Below, piece by piece: positions 1 to 6,268 of a stretch of 6,672 nucleotides of DNA. Under the pieces are notes generated by a model. The model did not search any database and was not told the DNA's origin. It worked only from the letters and a program-made list of their open reading frames with translations. Origin of the DNA: Thermotogae bacterium. Its GTDB lineage: Bacteria; Thermotogota; Thermotogae; Thermotogales; DSM-5069. The translations under genes and the position numbers were made by a program. Location of the stretch: assembly GCA_003641785.1 (NCBI GenBank), contig QNAO01000048.1:1-6672 (forward strand). The letters are read 5' to 3'. How positions within the stretch are numbered: the first letter of the stretch is position 1; every line of letters starts with the position of its first letter.

Positions 1-347
1 GATCTGTCGAACATGTACCGAGCATACAGCATTGTCATTGGTAGCTGATGCTCCTTTACCTTTTTCTTGCACAGCTCGAGAGCCTTCTTACTGTCTTCAA
101 CGTTTTTCGTATGTTCTTTCAAGTCTTCTTGTGTCAGCTTTCTTATAATCGGCTTCAGCTCTGCTCTTATCTGCTCTATGTTCATCTCTCTTGGACCTAT
201 CATAACCTTGCCAACATCTATTCCGAACTCCGTCATGACAAGTACTAAGTCCCCTACAGAGATCTCTTCTCCATTTTCAGAGTAGTAATGAATCTTTCCC
301 TTTGGGAGTAGCTCTATTCCATAAGCAACAGCAGTTATCTCCAACAT
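1..347 (-). CDS. ricT: PSP1-domain protein, RicT/YaaT family (C-terminus cut by window edge)
   Basis: This is the first 115 residues of a PSP1-family protein (YaaT/RicT). In Bacillus subtilis RicT works with RicA and RicF in a cytoplasmic Fe-S complex that affects RNase Y-dependent mRNA maturation, sporulation and competence; whether it does so here is unknown. Family features visible are the GDLVLVMTEFGIDVGKV strand-rich segment (residues 32-48), LKPIIRKLTQEDL (64-76), a following lysine-rich helix and YMFDR (111-115), which normally precedes the core PSP1 fold. The cysteine-rich GxGPCGxxLCC-type segment of the family would lie beyond the window and cannot be checked. The ATG at 347 is preceded by AAGGGGTGA (351-359). 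The gene overlaps the end of holB by 13 bases, so translation is probably coupled. The holB-yaaT neighbourhood matches Bacillus and supports the call. Confidence 0.88.
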   Translation of the reverse strand, partial: MLEITAVAYGIELLPKGKIHYYSENGEEISVGDLVLVMTEFGIDVGKVMIGPREMNIEQIRAELKPIIRKLTQEDLKEHTKNVEDSKKALELCKKKVKEHQLPMTMLYARYMFDR

Positions 348-1240
348 TCTTCACCCCTTACTGCTCCGCGCACCCGGATCATAACGTTTAACAGGGTGAG
401 CGGGTTATTGAAGTTCATGGATCTACTTCGTAGTATTTCATCAAGAAAGATGTATGTATCAGGATCTAAGTGTTTCTTCTGCTCAAGAAAAAGCATGGCT
501 GTTTTAGTAAGTTCCATTATAAATTTAGAGAGACTTGATCCAGAAGCGTGGTTTATTAAAGTGGTGTACAGATTGACAAATTCAGATCTTGTTGAGGTGC
601 AAAACCGTTCACACAACTCTTTGAGCCAGAGATAGAACGACAGTTTCCCTTCACCTGTTCTGCCTTTATCTGTGAAGAAGTCTTCCAGTTCGTTGACCTG
701 TGGCAAATTAACGGAGTTGAGATCAGGATTCTGCCACAAGTGCACAAATATATCAAAATCCTGCGCGAGTTTCACAGCAAAGCGCTTCGTTTCTTCTTCA
801 CCAATGAGTTTTTCGAGAAGAGCGTTATAGTCTTCTTTGGAAAGATTGAAAGAAAAGCTTATAATCCTGCTTCTAATAGTTGGTAGCAAAGAGGAGTATC
901 TGGTTGTTGTTAAGACAATTGTTGAGTATAGAGGCGGCTCTTCTATTATTTTCAACAAGGCATTGGCCGCCTCCTGAGTCATTTTGTCAGCTTCATGAAT
1001 AAGAATTATTTTGATTCCAAATTCATAAGGCGGAGTACTTAGAAATTCTCCCACAAGCCTTACATCGTCTATTCCTATCTGACGCACATTTTCTAAGATC
1101 AATGAGTCGAATTTTGCCCTTGTTTCGATCTCTTTTGAGAGGTGCTTTAGAAAATGCGCATCGTTAGAGCAAGCACAAACACTCATTCCTTGACAATTGT
1201 TCACGATACTAAGAAATGACTTCACCGCTTTTTCGACCAT
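335..1240 (-). CDS. holB: DNA polymerase III delta' subunit (clamp loader)
   Basis: This 301-residue protein is the delta' subunit of the replicative clamp loader, the stator that helps gamma/tau and delta open the sliding clamp. Diagnostic segments are IGIDDVR (55-61), the Walker-B-like IILIHEADKMTQEAANALLKIIEEPP region (78-103) and TTTRYSSLLPTIRSRI (111-126) with the clamp-loader SRx motif. There is no Walker A P-loop, as expected of non-ATP-binding delta'. The four-cysteine zinc module found in many delta' and gamma proteins is also absent: the only N-terminal cysteines are C16, C22 and C24. The C-terminal 150 residues are helical and poorly conserved, typical of the collar domain. The ATG at 1240 sits 4 bases after the AGGTGA ribosome binding site (1245-1250), which itself contains the yaaR stop codon. 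The gene lies between yaaR and yaaT as in Bacillus. A gamma/tau subunit is unlikely because of the missing P-loop and short length. Confidence 0.9.
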   Translation of the reverse strand: MVEKAVKSFLSIVNNCQGMSVCACSNDAHFLKHLSKEIETRAKFDSLILENVRQIGIDDVRLVGEFLSTPPYEFGIKIILIHEADKMTQEAANALLKIIEEPPLYSTIVLTTTRYSSLLPTIRSRIISFSFNLSKEDYNALLEKLIGEEETKRFAVKLAQDFDIFVHLWQNPDLNSVNLPQVNELEDFFTDKGRTGEGKLSFYLWLKELCERFCTSTRSEFVNLYTTLINHASGSSLSKFIMELTKTAMLFLEQKKHLDPDTYIFLDEILRSRSMNFNNPLTLLNVMIRVRGAVRGEECWR

Positions 1241-1244
1241 AGCG

Positions 1245-1700
1245 TCACCTGTACAGATCCATGAGTAAACCGTATATTGTCTCGACTTTTGCAGACAGGT
1301 TCAACGCGCTCTTCTCCACGTCAATAAGAGATTCGGCAATTTGCTGAAGATTCTCGTCTACTTCCCTTGCTACCATATAGAGACCTTCTTGGGGTGAAAA
1401 ACTTTTGTCAACTATATAAAGCCTCTTTTCGATGAGTTTAAGAAATGACTTAACAGCTTCCCTGTACTTATGAAAGTTCTGGGTAGTGGGAGAACGAATC
1501 AAATTGTTTCCCAAGTCAACAACCTCTTTTATCGTGGCTTGTAGAGCTCTTTCTAAATCGGATATCTGTACCTCTTCAAGCGTTTCTATGAATCCTTCCT
1601 GAAAGCCCGATCCGATCTTTTGTGATTTTTTCGATTTCTTTTTCTTCTTCTTCACATTCGAGCTTCTTAAGCTCCCGTCTTCCAGAGGATTTATCCTCAA
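1245..1700 (-). CDS. yaaR: YaaR family protein (DUF327)
   Basis: This 151-residue protein belongs to the DUF327/YaaR family, whose molecular function is not established. It has the family layout: a short MRINP start, a disordered basic stretch (K17-K28, nearly all lysine and serine), then an all-helical domain. The helical part carries LGNNLIRSPTTQNFHKYREAVKSFLKLIEKRLY (about 63-95) and the family-typical Y-x-x-x-REVDENLQQIAESL segment, ending in IYGLLMDLYR. Length is close to the Bacillus protein. I take the TTG at 1700 as start because it directly follows the mtnA stop codon (1701-1703) and has a strong GGGGAGGG site at 1707-1714, six bases upstream. Its TGA lies inside the holB ribosome binding site. 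Position next to holB and yaaT suggests a link to that conserved block, but I infer no specific activity. Confidence 0.85.
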   Translation of the reverse strand: MRINPLEDGSLRSSNVKKKKKKSKKSQKIGSGFQEGFIETLEEVQISDLERALQATIKEVVDLGNNLIRSPTTQNFHKYREAVKSFLKLIEKRLYIVDKSFSPQEGLYMVAREVDENLQQIAESLIDVEKSALNLSAKVETIYGLLMDLYR

Positions 1701-2750
1701 TTATTTCCCTCCCCAAATGATGCGAGCGATGTTTTCTTTATACGGGGGACGGATTATCCCTCTTTCTGTTATTATGGCAGTGATTAACTCGTGCTCTGTC
1801 ACGTCAAATGCGGGATTGTAAACGCCAATGCCTTCAGGGGCGATTTTCACTCCATTCACGTGGGTAACTTCGCTGTGAGAACGTTCTTCTATTGGTATCT
1901 CACTCCCGGATTTGATCTCTGGATCTATTGTAGAAACCGGAGCAGCCACGTAGAAAGGAATCTTGTTTCTGTTTGCCAGTACTGCAACAGAGTAAGTTCC
2001 TATCTTGTTTGCTACATCACCGTTGGCGGCTATCCTGTCAGCACCGACGACGACGGCATCGACGAGCTTCTGCTTTATAACCCATCCAGCCATGTTGTCT
2101 GTGATCAAAGTAGCAGGAATACCTTCTTGAAGCAGTTCCCATGCCGTCAGTCGAGCTCCCTGAAGGTAAGGTCTCGTTTCGTCGACGTACACTTTTATCT
2201 TTTTGCCCTGAGACACCGCGCTTCTAATTACTCCAAGAGCTGTACCGTAGTCAACTGTTGCAAGAGCTCCGGCATTGCAGTGTGTTAGCACTGATGATTT
2301 CTCTTTCAAAAGAGAAGCACCGTAGCGGCCAATGGTTTTGTTGATTTCGATGTCTTCATAGGCTATTCTTAAAGCCTCTTGCTCCAAAGTTTCTATCATT
2401 TGTGAAAGATCTGATATCTCTGTAAGTGTTTTCTCCATTCTATTCAGTGCCCAGAAAAGGTTCACCGCGGTTGGTCTTGTTGAGGCGAGTTTCTTATACA
2501 CGTTCCTCATGTGCGCTTTGATTGATGATATATCATCGTTTTCTGGACTTTCCATAGCACCAAGCACATAACCAAACGCCGCCGCTGCGCCTATCGCTGG
2601 AGCTCCGCGGACTATCATTTCTCGTATCGCCTCGGCAACCTGGTGATAACTACCGCATTCAACTATTTCTATGACATGGGGCAGCTTTCTTTGATCTACA
2701 AGCTTCAGGCTATTTCCTGTCCATTCCATTGTCATTGTTTTCAGTTTCAT
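1701..2750 (-). CDS. mtnA: S-methyl-5-thioribose-1-phosphate isomerase (eIF2B-like fold)
   Basis: This 349-residue enzyme converts S-methyl-5-thioribose 1-phosphate to the ribulose 1-phosphate form (EC 5.3.1.23) in methionine salvage, in the cytoplasm. It has the full family length and all key motifs: RGAPAIG (48-54), STRPTAVNLFWALNRM-like segment (90-105), THCNAGALATVDYGTALG (156-173) with catalytic Cys158, ADETRP-like VDETRPYLQGARLTAWEL (189-206), and VVGADRIAANGDVANKIGTY (234-253) with catalytic Asp238. Related eIF2B subunits and ribose-1,5-bisphosphate isomerases lack this exact set, so the mtnA call is firm. The ATG overlaps the upstream stop codon as ATGA. GGAGG lies ten bases upstream (2761-2765), slightly far, so starts at M6 or M8 cannot be excluded, although the MKLKT N-terminus resembles the Thermotoga homologue as I remember it. 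No other salvage genes lie nearby. Confidence 0.95.
   Translation of the reverse strand: MKLKTMTMEWTGNSLKLVDQRKLPHVIEIVECGSYHQVAEAIREMIVRGAPAIGAAAAFGYVLGAMESPENDDISSIKAHMRNVYKKLASTRPTAVNLFWALNRMEKTLTEISDLSQMIETLEQEALRIAYEDIEINKTIGRYGASLLKEKSSVLTHCNAGALATVDYGTALGVIRSAVSQGKKIKVYVDETRPYLQGARLTAWELLQEGIPATLITDNMAGWVIKQKLVDAVVVGADRIAANGDVANKIGTYSVAVLANRNKIPFYVAAPVSTIDPEIKSGSEIPIEERSHSEVTHVNGVKIAPEGIGVYNPAFDVTEHELITAIITERGIIRPPYKENIARIIWGGK
1707..1714 (-). promoter_or_regulatory. Ribosome binding site supporting the yaaR TTG start
   Basis: GGGGAGGG on the minus strand lies six bases before the TTG at 1700 and overlaps the last codons of mtnA (Trp-Gly-Gly-Lys). It supports the TTG start that abuts the mtnA stop. 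Confidence 0.8.
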
Positions 2751-3778
2751 TCATTCGATTCCTCCGATGACATGAGATAAATTTTTATCTCACTCGAGTC
2801 TTTAAAACTTTGGAACTGCTGTGTAAGCCAATTCTGCCACATCTGTAGTTTTTGCTGTTGGAGTAGGTAGTCTACGATGTTTTGGGAAACTTCCTCAAAG
2901 GGCCGATAACCTCCAAGTTGCTTATCAACAACACGATAGATTTCCCAGCCAGAACTCACCTGGAAAGGACCAAGAATTGCTCCTTTTGGAGCATTGAATA
3001 TTTTGTCCTCGAGGTCTTCTTTGATGAGGCCAGTGTTCTTCTCGACCCACCCCATGTCACCTGCTTTGTCTTTCGTAAGAGGATCTATGGAAACATCGCT
3101 GGCAACTGCTGTGAAGTCTTCACCTGATCTTATTCTCTCCAGAGCTGCGTTAGCGTCTTCTTCAGTGTTAACCACAATTCTAAGCAGTTCAACTGAATCT
3201 TTGTAAGCGAAAGCGTCTTTGTTGTCATTATAATACTGCTGTGCATCTTGTTCAGTTACAGTGGCTTCAGATGTGACGCTTTCCTGTATATCTGTTACAA
3301 CTTTTTGAACCGATAAAATCCAGCGGAGCCTTTCCTTAAAGCCTTCAAGATCTCCTAAGCCTGATTGCTTCAGATACCAATCCAAATCGCTTTCTGTCAT
3401 TCCATACTGTTGTAGCGTCGCGTTCAGTTCATTGGAGACCATCTCTTCTATCTCTTTCTTAGAAACCGTTATTCCGAGCGATTCACCAATTTGCTTGATT
3501 AGCACCTGATCTATCAGCGAATTCAGGACCTCTCTTTTATAGCGCAGCAGTGCGTTGAGACCCTCACTGGTGGTTGTGAGTGTCTGAAAAAACCTCTCAT
3601 CGATAGATTTCACCTGTGCCAATATTCTTTCTAATCCCGCTTCTCTGTTAAGCTGATCACTTGTTATCACTGTTCCGTTCACCACTGCGACAACATCCGT
3701 TGCCTGCGGAGTTTCTTCCTCGCCAATCAGAATCGCCGAGATCAACACAATTACAATGATTGCTAGCCACTTCTTCAT
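2747..3778 (-). CDS. SurA/PrsA-like parvulin-type peptidyl-prolyl isomerase, membrane-anchored or exported
   Basis: This 343-residue protein is an extracytoplasmic folding factor. Residues 1-19 form a signal peptide or uncleaved anchor (MKKWLA then a run of I, V and L) without a lipobox cysteine. Residues about 27-165 resemble the SurA N-terminal chaperone domain (VVAVVNGTVITSDQLNRE, then LNSLIDQVLIKQIGESLGI). About 195-285 is a PpiC rotamase domain with GDMGW (240-244) and a GPFQVSSGWEIYRV end (270-283). The usual histidines of xxHIL and GYHII are Arg and Glu here, so isomerase activity is doubtful and a chaperone role is likely. A C-terminal helix follows. I choose the ATG at 3778 over the upstream GTG at 3808 because it overlaps the mazG stop as ATGA, has GGGAGGAG seven bases upstream and starts a clean signal sequence. 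It lies between mazG and mtnA, with no functional link evident. Confidence 0.87.
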   Translation of the reverse strand: MKKWLAIIVIVLISAILIGEEETPQATDVVAVVNGTVITSDQLNREAGLERILAQVKSIDERFFQTLTTTSEGLNALLRYKREVLNSLIDQVLIKQIGESLGITVSKKEIEEMVSNELNATLQQYGMTESDLDWYLKQSGLGDLEGFKERLRWILSVQKVVTDIQESVTSEATVTEQDAQQYYNDNKDAFAYKDSVELLRIVVNTEEDANAALERIRSGEDFTAVASDVSIDPLTKDKAGDMGWVEKNTGLIKEDLEDKIFNAPKGAILGPFQVSSGWEIYRVVDKQLGGYRPFEEVSQNIVDYLLQQQKLQMWQNWLTQQFQSFKDSSEIKIYLMSSEESNE

Positions 3779-4551
3779 TTTGTTTCTCCTCCCTTCACTT
3801 CTTCCCACAGTGTGTCGAGATCCTCTAAGCTTAGATCTCTCAAATCAACATTTTTCTCTGAGACAATTTTCTCGACTTGCTGAAATCGCCTGATGAATTT
3901 TTTCGTTGCCTTTCGAAGTGCGATTTCTGGATCTACTTTTAGAAATCTGGCAACATTCACAATCGAGAAAAGTATATCACCTACTTCCTCTTCAATTTTC
4001 CTATACTCTTTGACATCCATTACTTCCGTAAGTTCTGAAATTTCCTCTTTCGTCTTTTCCAAAGCACCGGAAACACTTGGCCAGTCAAAGCCCACAGCAG
4101 CAGCATTTTCTTGTACGCGCCTCGCAAGGCTCAACGACGGTAATGCTGGGTTGAGATCTCCTATTGCGCTGTGAGTATCCTTTCCTTTTTCTTCAGACTT
4201 GATTCTTTCCCACTGTCTGTAGGAATAGCCTTTCGCGTTTCCGAATACATGGGGATGACGTCTGATGAGTTTATCAGATAACGTTTTCAGCACATCTGTT
4301 ATGGTGAATTCATTTTCTTCGGCCGATATATGAGCGTGAAAGAGTACCTGAAGCAGAACGTCCCCAAGTTCCTCTTTCAGTTTTTCAGCATCTCTTTCAT
4401 CTATTGCCTCTACGAGTTCATAAGCCTCCTCTATGATGTAGGGTTTGAGTGATTCATGCGTTTGCTGTCTGTCCCATTCACATCCCTGTGGAGACCTGAG
4501 CTTTCTCATTATTTCAACTGTTCGCTCGAATTCATTTCCTATCTCTGACAA
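3775..4551 (-). CDS. mazG: Nucleoside triphosphate pyrophosphohydrolase MazG
   Basis: This 258-residue cytoplasmic enzyme hydrolyses (d)NTPs to the monophosphate and pyrophosphate, cleaning the nucleotide pool and in some bacteria lowering ppGpp. It has the standard tandem arrangement of the full-length family. In domain 1 the metal-binding EExxE is E41, E42, E45 and ExxD is E61-D64. In domain 2 they are E169, E170, E173 and E189-D192. Other hallmarks are RSPQGCEWDRQQTHESLKPY (19-38), RRHPHVFG (97-104) and AAVGFDW (151-157). Both active sites look intact. The start is TTG at 4551, supported by AGGAGGG (4558-4564) six bases upstream; it lies one base after the DUF47 stop codon. The stop overlaps the next gene's ATG. 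This is the housekeeping MazG, not a MazEF toxin component. Confidence 0.95.
   Translation of the reverse strand: MSEIGNEFERTVEIMRKLRSPQGCEWDRQQTHESLKPYIIEEAYELVEAIDERDAEKLKEELGDVLLQVLFHAHISAEENEFTITDVLKTLSDKLIRRHPHVFGNAKGYSYRQWERIKSEEKGKDTHSAIGDLNPALPSLSLARRVQENAAAVGFDWPSVSGALEKTKEEISELTEVMDVKEYRKIEEEVGDILFSIVNVARFLKVDPEIALRKATKKFIRRFQQVEKIVSEKNVDLRDLSLEDLDTLWEEVKGGETK
3786..3793 (-). promoter_or_regulatory. Ribosome binding site deciding the SurA-like gene start
   Basis: GGGAGGAG on the minus strand, seven bases before the ATG at 3778, selects that start. The GTG at 3808 lies upstream of this site and would add ten polar, basic residues in front of the signal sequence. Confidence 0.85.
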
Positions 4552-4552
4552 G

Positions 4553-5200
4553 TCAGACCCTCCTCTTCATCAGAACAATCTCAACTCTGTCTGAACAGTC
4601 CTCGGCTCTATCGGATATATCCGCGATTGTCTGAACGAGTTCTTTGAGCTCCATTTTCTGTGCTAACGGGATATTCATGCTGAAGATTTTCTTTAGTAGC
4701 TCTCTTTCAACTATATCAGTTTCATGTTCCTTTTTTTCGGTTTCTATAACATATTCAGCTGCCTTTTCTAAATCCCGAAAGAGGTTTTTAATAGCTTTCA
4801 TTAGGAGCTCATAAGATTCCACGGAGAGATCGAGTTCCCTGATAAGCGTGTCCTCAAGCCAATCCGGGATCTCGGGAGTCTGAAGCTCAAGGATGTCAGC
4901 GAAGTATTCTGTTCGATTTGCCACCTTATCTGCTGATTCCAGAATTCCCAAAAGGTCTCCACGGAAATTCGGAAGAAAAGCACCGCTGTACATCATGCTC
5001 TCTACCTTACGCCTAAGACTGTCTGCATTGCTTTCCCTCAGTCTAACCGCTTCAGTCAAAGTCTCGATATCTTGTGTGTCTTTTGAAAGATACGCTTTCA
5101 AAAGTTGTTTTGCAGCTTTCAGTTCAGAGCTGACTGTTTTCAGATATTCATTCACAACTTTAATTATCTCCTGTTCTCGTTTTCCCACGATCCAGGCCAT
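4553..5200 (-). CDS. DUF47 / PhoU-like phosphate transport accessory protein
   Basis: This 215-residue, fully helical cytoplasmic protein belongs to the DUF47 (TIGR00153, PhoU-like) family, which is usually encoded next to PiT transporters and is thought to regulate them. Family segments are RESNADSLRRKV (55-66), RGDLLGILESADKVANRTE (80-98), the acidic ETEKKEHETD (153-162) and DISDRAEDCSDRVEI (194-208); the paired acidic helices resemble the metal-binding E/DxxxD motifs of PhoU proteins. Length matches the family. ATG at 5200 is one base after the transporter stop codon, with AGGGGG (5206-5211) as ribosome binding site, so the two are co-translated. A seven-A run at codons 155-157 forms the heptamer A AAA AAG in the reading phase that can promote -1 slippage; this may be chance. 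Binding partner and ligand are inferred from context only. Confidence 0.9.
   Translation of the reverse strand: MAWIVGKREQEIIKVVNEYLKTVSSELKAAKQLLKAYLSKDTQDIETLTEAVRLRESNADSLRRKVESMMYSGAFLPNFRGDLLGILESADKVANRTEYFADILELQTPEIPDWLEDTLIRELDLSVESYELLMKAIKNLFRDLEKAAEYVIETEKKEHETDIVERELLKKIFSMNIPLAQKMELKELVQTIADISDRAEDCSDRVEIVLMKRRV
4558..4564 (-). promoter_or_regulatory. Ribosome binding site supporting the mazG TTG start
   Basis: AGGAGGG on the minus strand lies six bases before the TTG at 4551, inside the last codons of the DUF47 gene. It supports the non-ATG start over the internal ATG at residue 15. Confidence 0.8.
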
Positions 5201-5201
5201 C

Positions 5202-6146
5202 TCATCCCCCTCTCAGGATTTTCAAGATGGAAAAAAGCGCAGCCGAAAGAATGCCCGCGCTTACAGGTGTGAAAACCCATCCCGAGACGATTCGCAAAAG
5301 TGTCTTCTTTTCGGCCAATCCCACGCCTCTTGAAAGACCCGCACCGATCACAGCCCCAACAATAGATTGTGTAGCTGACACGGGGACTCCAACAATAGAA
5401 TACACCCATACTGTTATCGCTGAGGCAACAACAGATATCAAAGATGAAAAATGATCCAAAGCCACGATACTTTTACCAACTGTGAGTACCGCTCTTCTGC
5501 TGAAAGTAAGAATTCCGAAGGCTATTGATATTCCTCCGACGAGAAGCGCAGTATCCACACTCATCAGTCTGCCTGTGAGTGGGCCAGTAACATTCGCAAC
5601 GTTGTTTGCTCCCAGAGAAAATGATCCATAACATATTCCAAGGATGCTTGCAGCCTTGATGACAGCATCTTGAGCCTGAACACTTTTGATCTTTCTGAAG
5701 TAGTGCGAGATCAGCTTGTAAAGAAGGAATGCACATATTCCGGAAGTCAGTGGTGTTGCAATCCACAACGCGACTATCTCGCCTAATGAGCCCCAGTTAA
5801 CATTACCGCAACCCGTGGCCACACTCAGACCTATCAGACTCCCAACGATTGATTGAGAAATCGAAGAGGGGGCACGCAACAGTATCATTATCAGCACACT
5901 CACAGCCGCTGCAAGAATTGCAACTGCTGTTTGTTCGAGATTTAGAGACGTGAGTTTACTGAGAGTGGTTATTCCAGGACCCCCCCCAACTGTTGCTCCT
6001 AAAACGACAAAAAAGCTACTCACCAGCGTGGCGATTCTGTACCTAACCACGCCGGTTGCAACAAGTGGCCCAAAAACGCTGACACTGTCATTTGCCCCTA
6101 AAACCCATCCCAAAAAAATAGCAGGTAAAATATACAAAAGGTTCAT
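5202..6146 (-). CDS. pit: Inorganic phosphate transporter, PiT family
   Basis: This 314-residue polytopic inner-membrane protein belongs to the PiT family (PF01384), which imports phosphate with H+ or Na+. The internal duplication is clear. Signature 1 is GANDSVSVFGPL (17-28) and signature 2 is GANNVANVTGPL (179-190). APSSISQSIVGSLIG (92-106) is mirrored by VPVSATQSIVGAVIG (254-268), and each copy is followed by a xTPLTSGI/FTPVSAGI helix. About ten hydrophobic segments are visible, with a polar loop near 148-160. It is on the short side but both repeats are complete. ATG at 6146 has GGAGG five bases upstream (6152-6156). It is the first gene of the operon and is followed at one base by DUF47, its usual partner. 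PiT relatives such as Bacillus CysP carry sulfate, but the DUF47 neighbour favours phosphate. Codons 54-56 contain a run of eight G. Confidence 0.93.
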   Translation of the reverse strand: MNLLYILPAIFLGWVLGANDSVSVFGPLVATGVVRYRIATLVSSFFVVLGATVGGGPGITTLSKLTSLNLEQTAVAILAAAVSVLIMILLRAPSSISQSIVGSLIGLSVATGCGNVNWGSLGEIVALWIATPLTSGICAFLLYKLISHYFRKIKSVQAQDAVIKAASILGICYGSFSLGANNVANVTGPLTGRLMSVDTALLVGGISIAFGILTFSRRAVLTVGKSIVALDHFSSLISVVASAITVWVYSIVGVPVSATQSIVGAVIGAGLSRGVGLAEKKTLLRIVSGWVFTPVSAGILSAALFSILKILRGG

Positions 6147-6175
6147 GACAACCTCCGTGAAAAGTGATAAGAAAC

Positions 6176-6202
6176 ATTATACTACAACATAGGGATCTAC
6201 AA
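6176..6202 (-). promoter_or_regulatory. Sigma-70-type promoter of the pit operon
   Basis: Read on the minus strand, a perfect TATAAT (6176-6181) lies 15 bases after TTGTAG (6197-6202), a weak match to TTGACA. The spacing is short, so the -35 call is tentative while the -10 is good. The expected start near 6169 would give a leader of about 22 bases ending in the GGAGG site of the transporter gene. No other clear promoter is seen in the tightly packed genes downstream, so this probably drives the whole train. Confidence 0.6.
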
Positions 6203-6224
6203 GATTCGCTCTAAGGAAAGCGAT

Positions 6225-6242
6225 GGCCCCTTCACAGGGGCC
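6225..6242. repeat. Perfect GC inverted repeat (hairpin) between divergent promoters
   Basis: GGCCCC and GGGGCC flank the six-base loop TTCACA. The stem can extend on both sides through an internal loop to GAAAG (6216-6220) and CTTTC (6246-6250). Neither strand shows a U-rich tail, so it is a poor intrinsic terminator. It could still stop minus-strand transcription coming from the MeaB gene, or be an operator. Its loop holds the -35 element of the tRNA promoter. Confidence 0.6.
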
Positions 6243-6260
6243 TACCTTTCGGTGTATAAT
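6231..6260 (+). promoter_or_regulatory. Promoter of tRNA-Pro
   Basis: TTCACA (6231-6236; five of six bases of TTGACA) and a perfect TATAAT (6255-6260) are separated by 18 bases. Transcription would start near 6267-6268, only one or two bases before the mature tRNA 5' end at 6269. The -35 box coincides exactly with the loop of the adjacent GC hairpin. Confidence 0.7.
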
Positions 6261-6268
6261 TCAGACTG

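Noticed and set aside
48..285. Open frames on the plus strand near the left edge
   Set aside because: They lie antisense to the PSP1 gene, have no ribosome binding site and show no recognisable protein features, whereas the minus strand gives a family match.
3779..3808. Longer form of the SurA-like protein starting at GTG 3808
   Set aside because: It would overlap mazG by 34 bases, add a polar basic stretch before the signal sequence and place the strong ribosome binding site inside the coding region.
3775..4551. MazG as part of a MazEF toxin-antitoxin module
   Set aside because: The protein is a full two-domain housekeeping pyrophosphohydrolase and no small toxin or antitoxin gene is adjacent.
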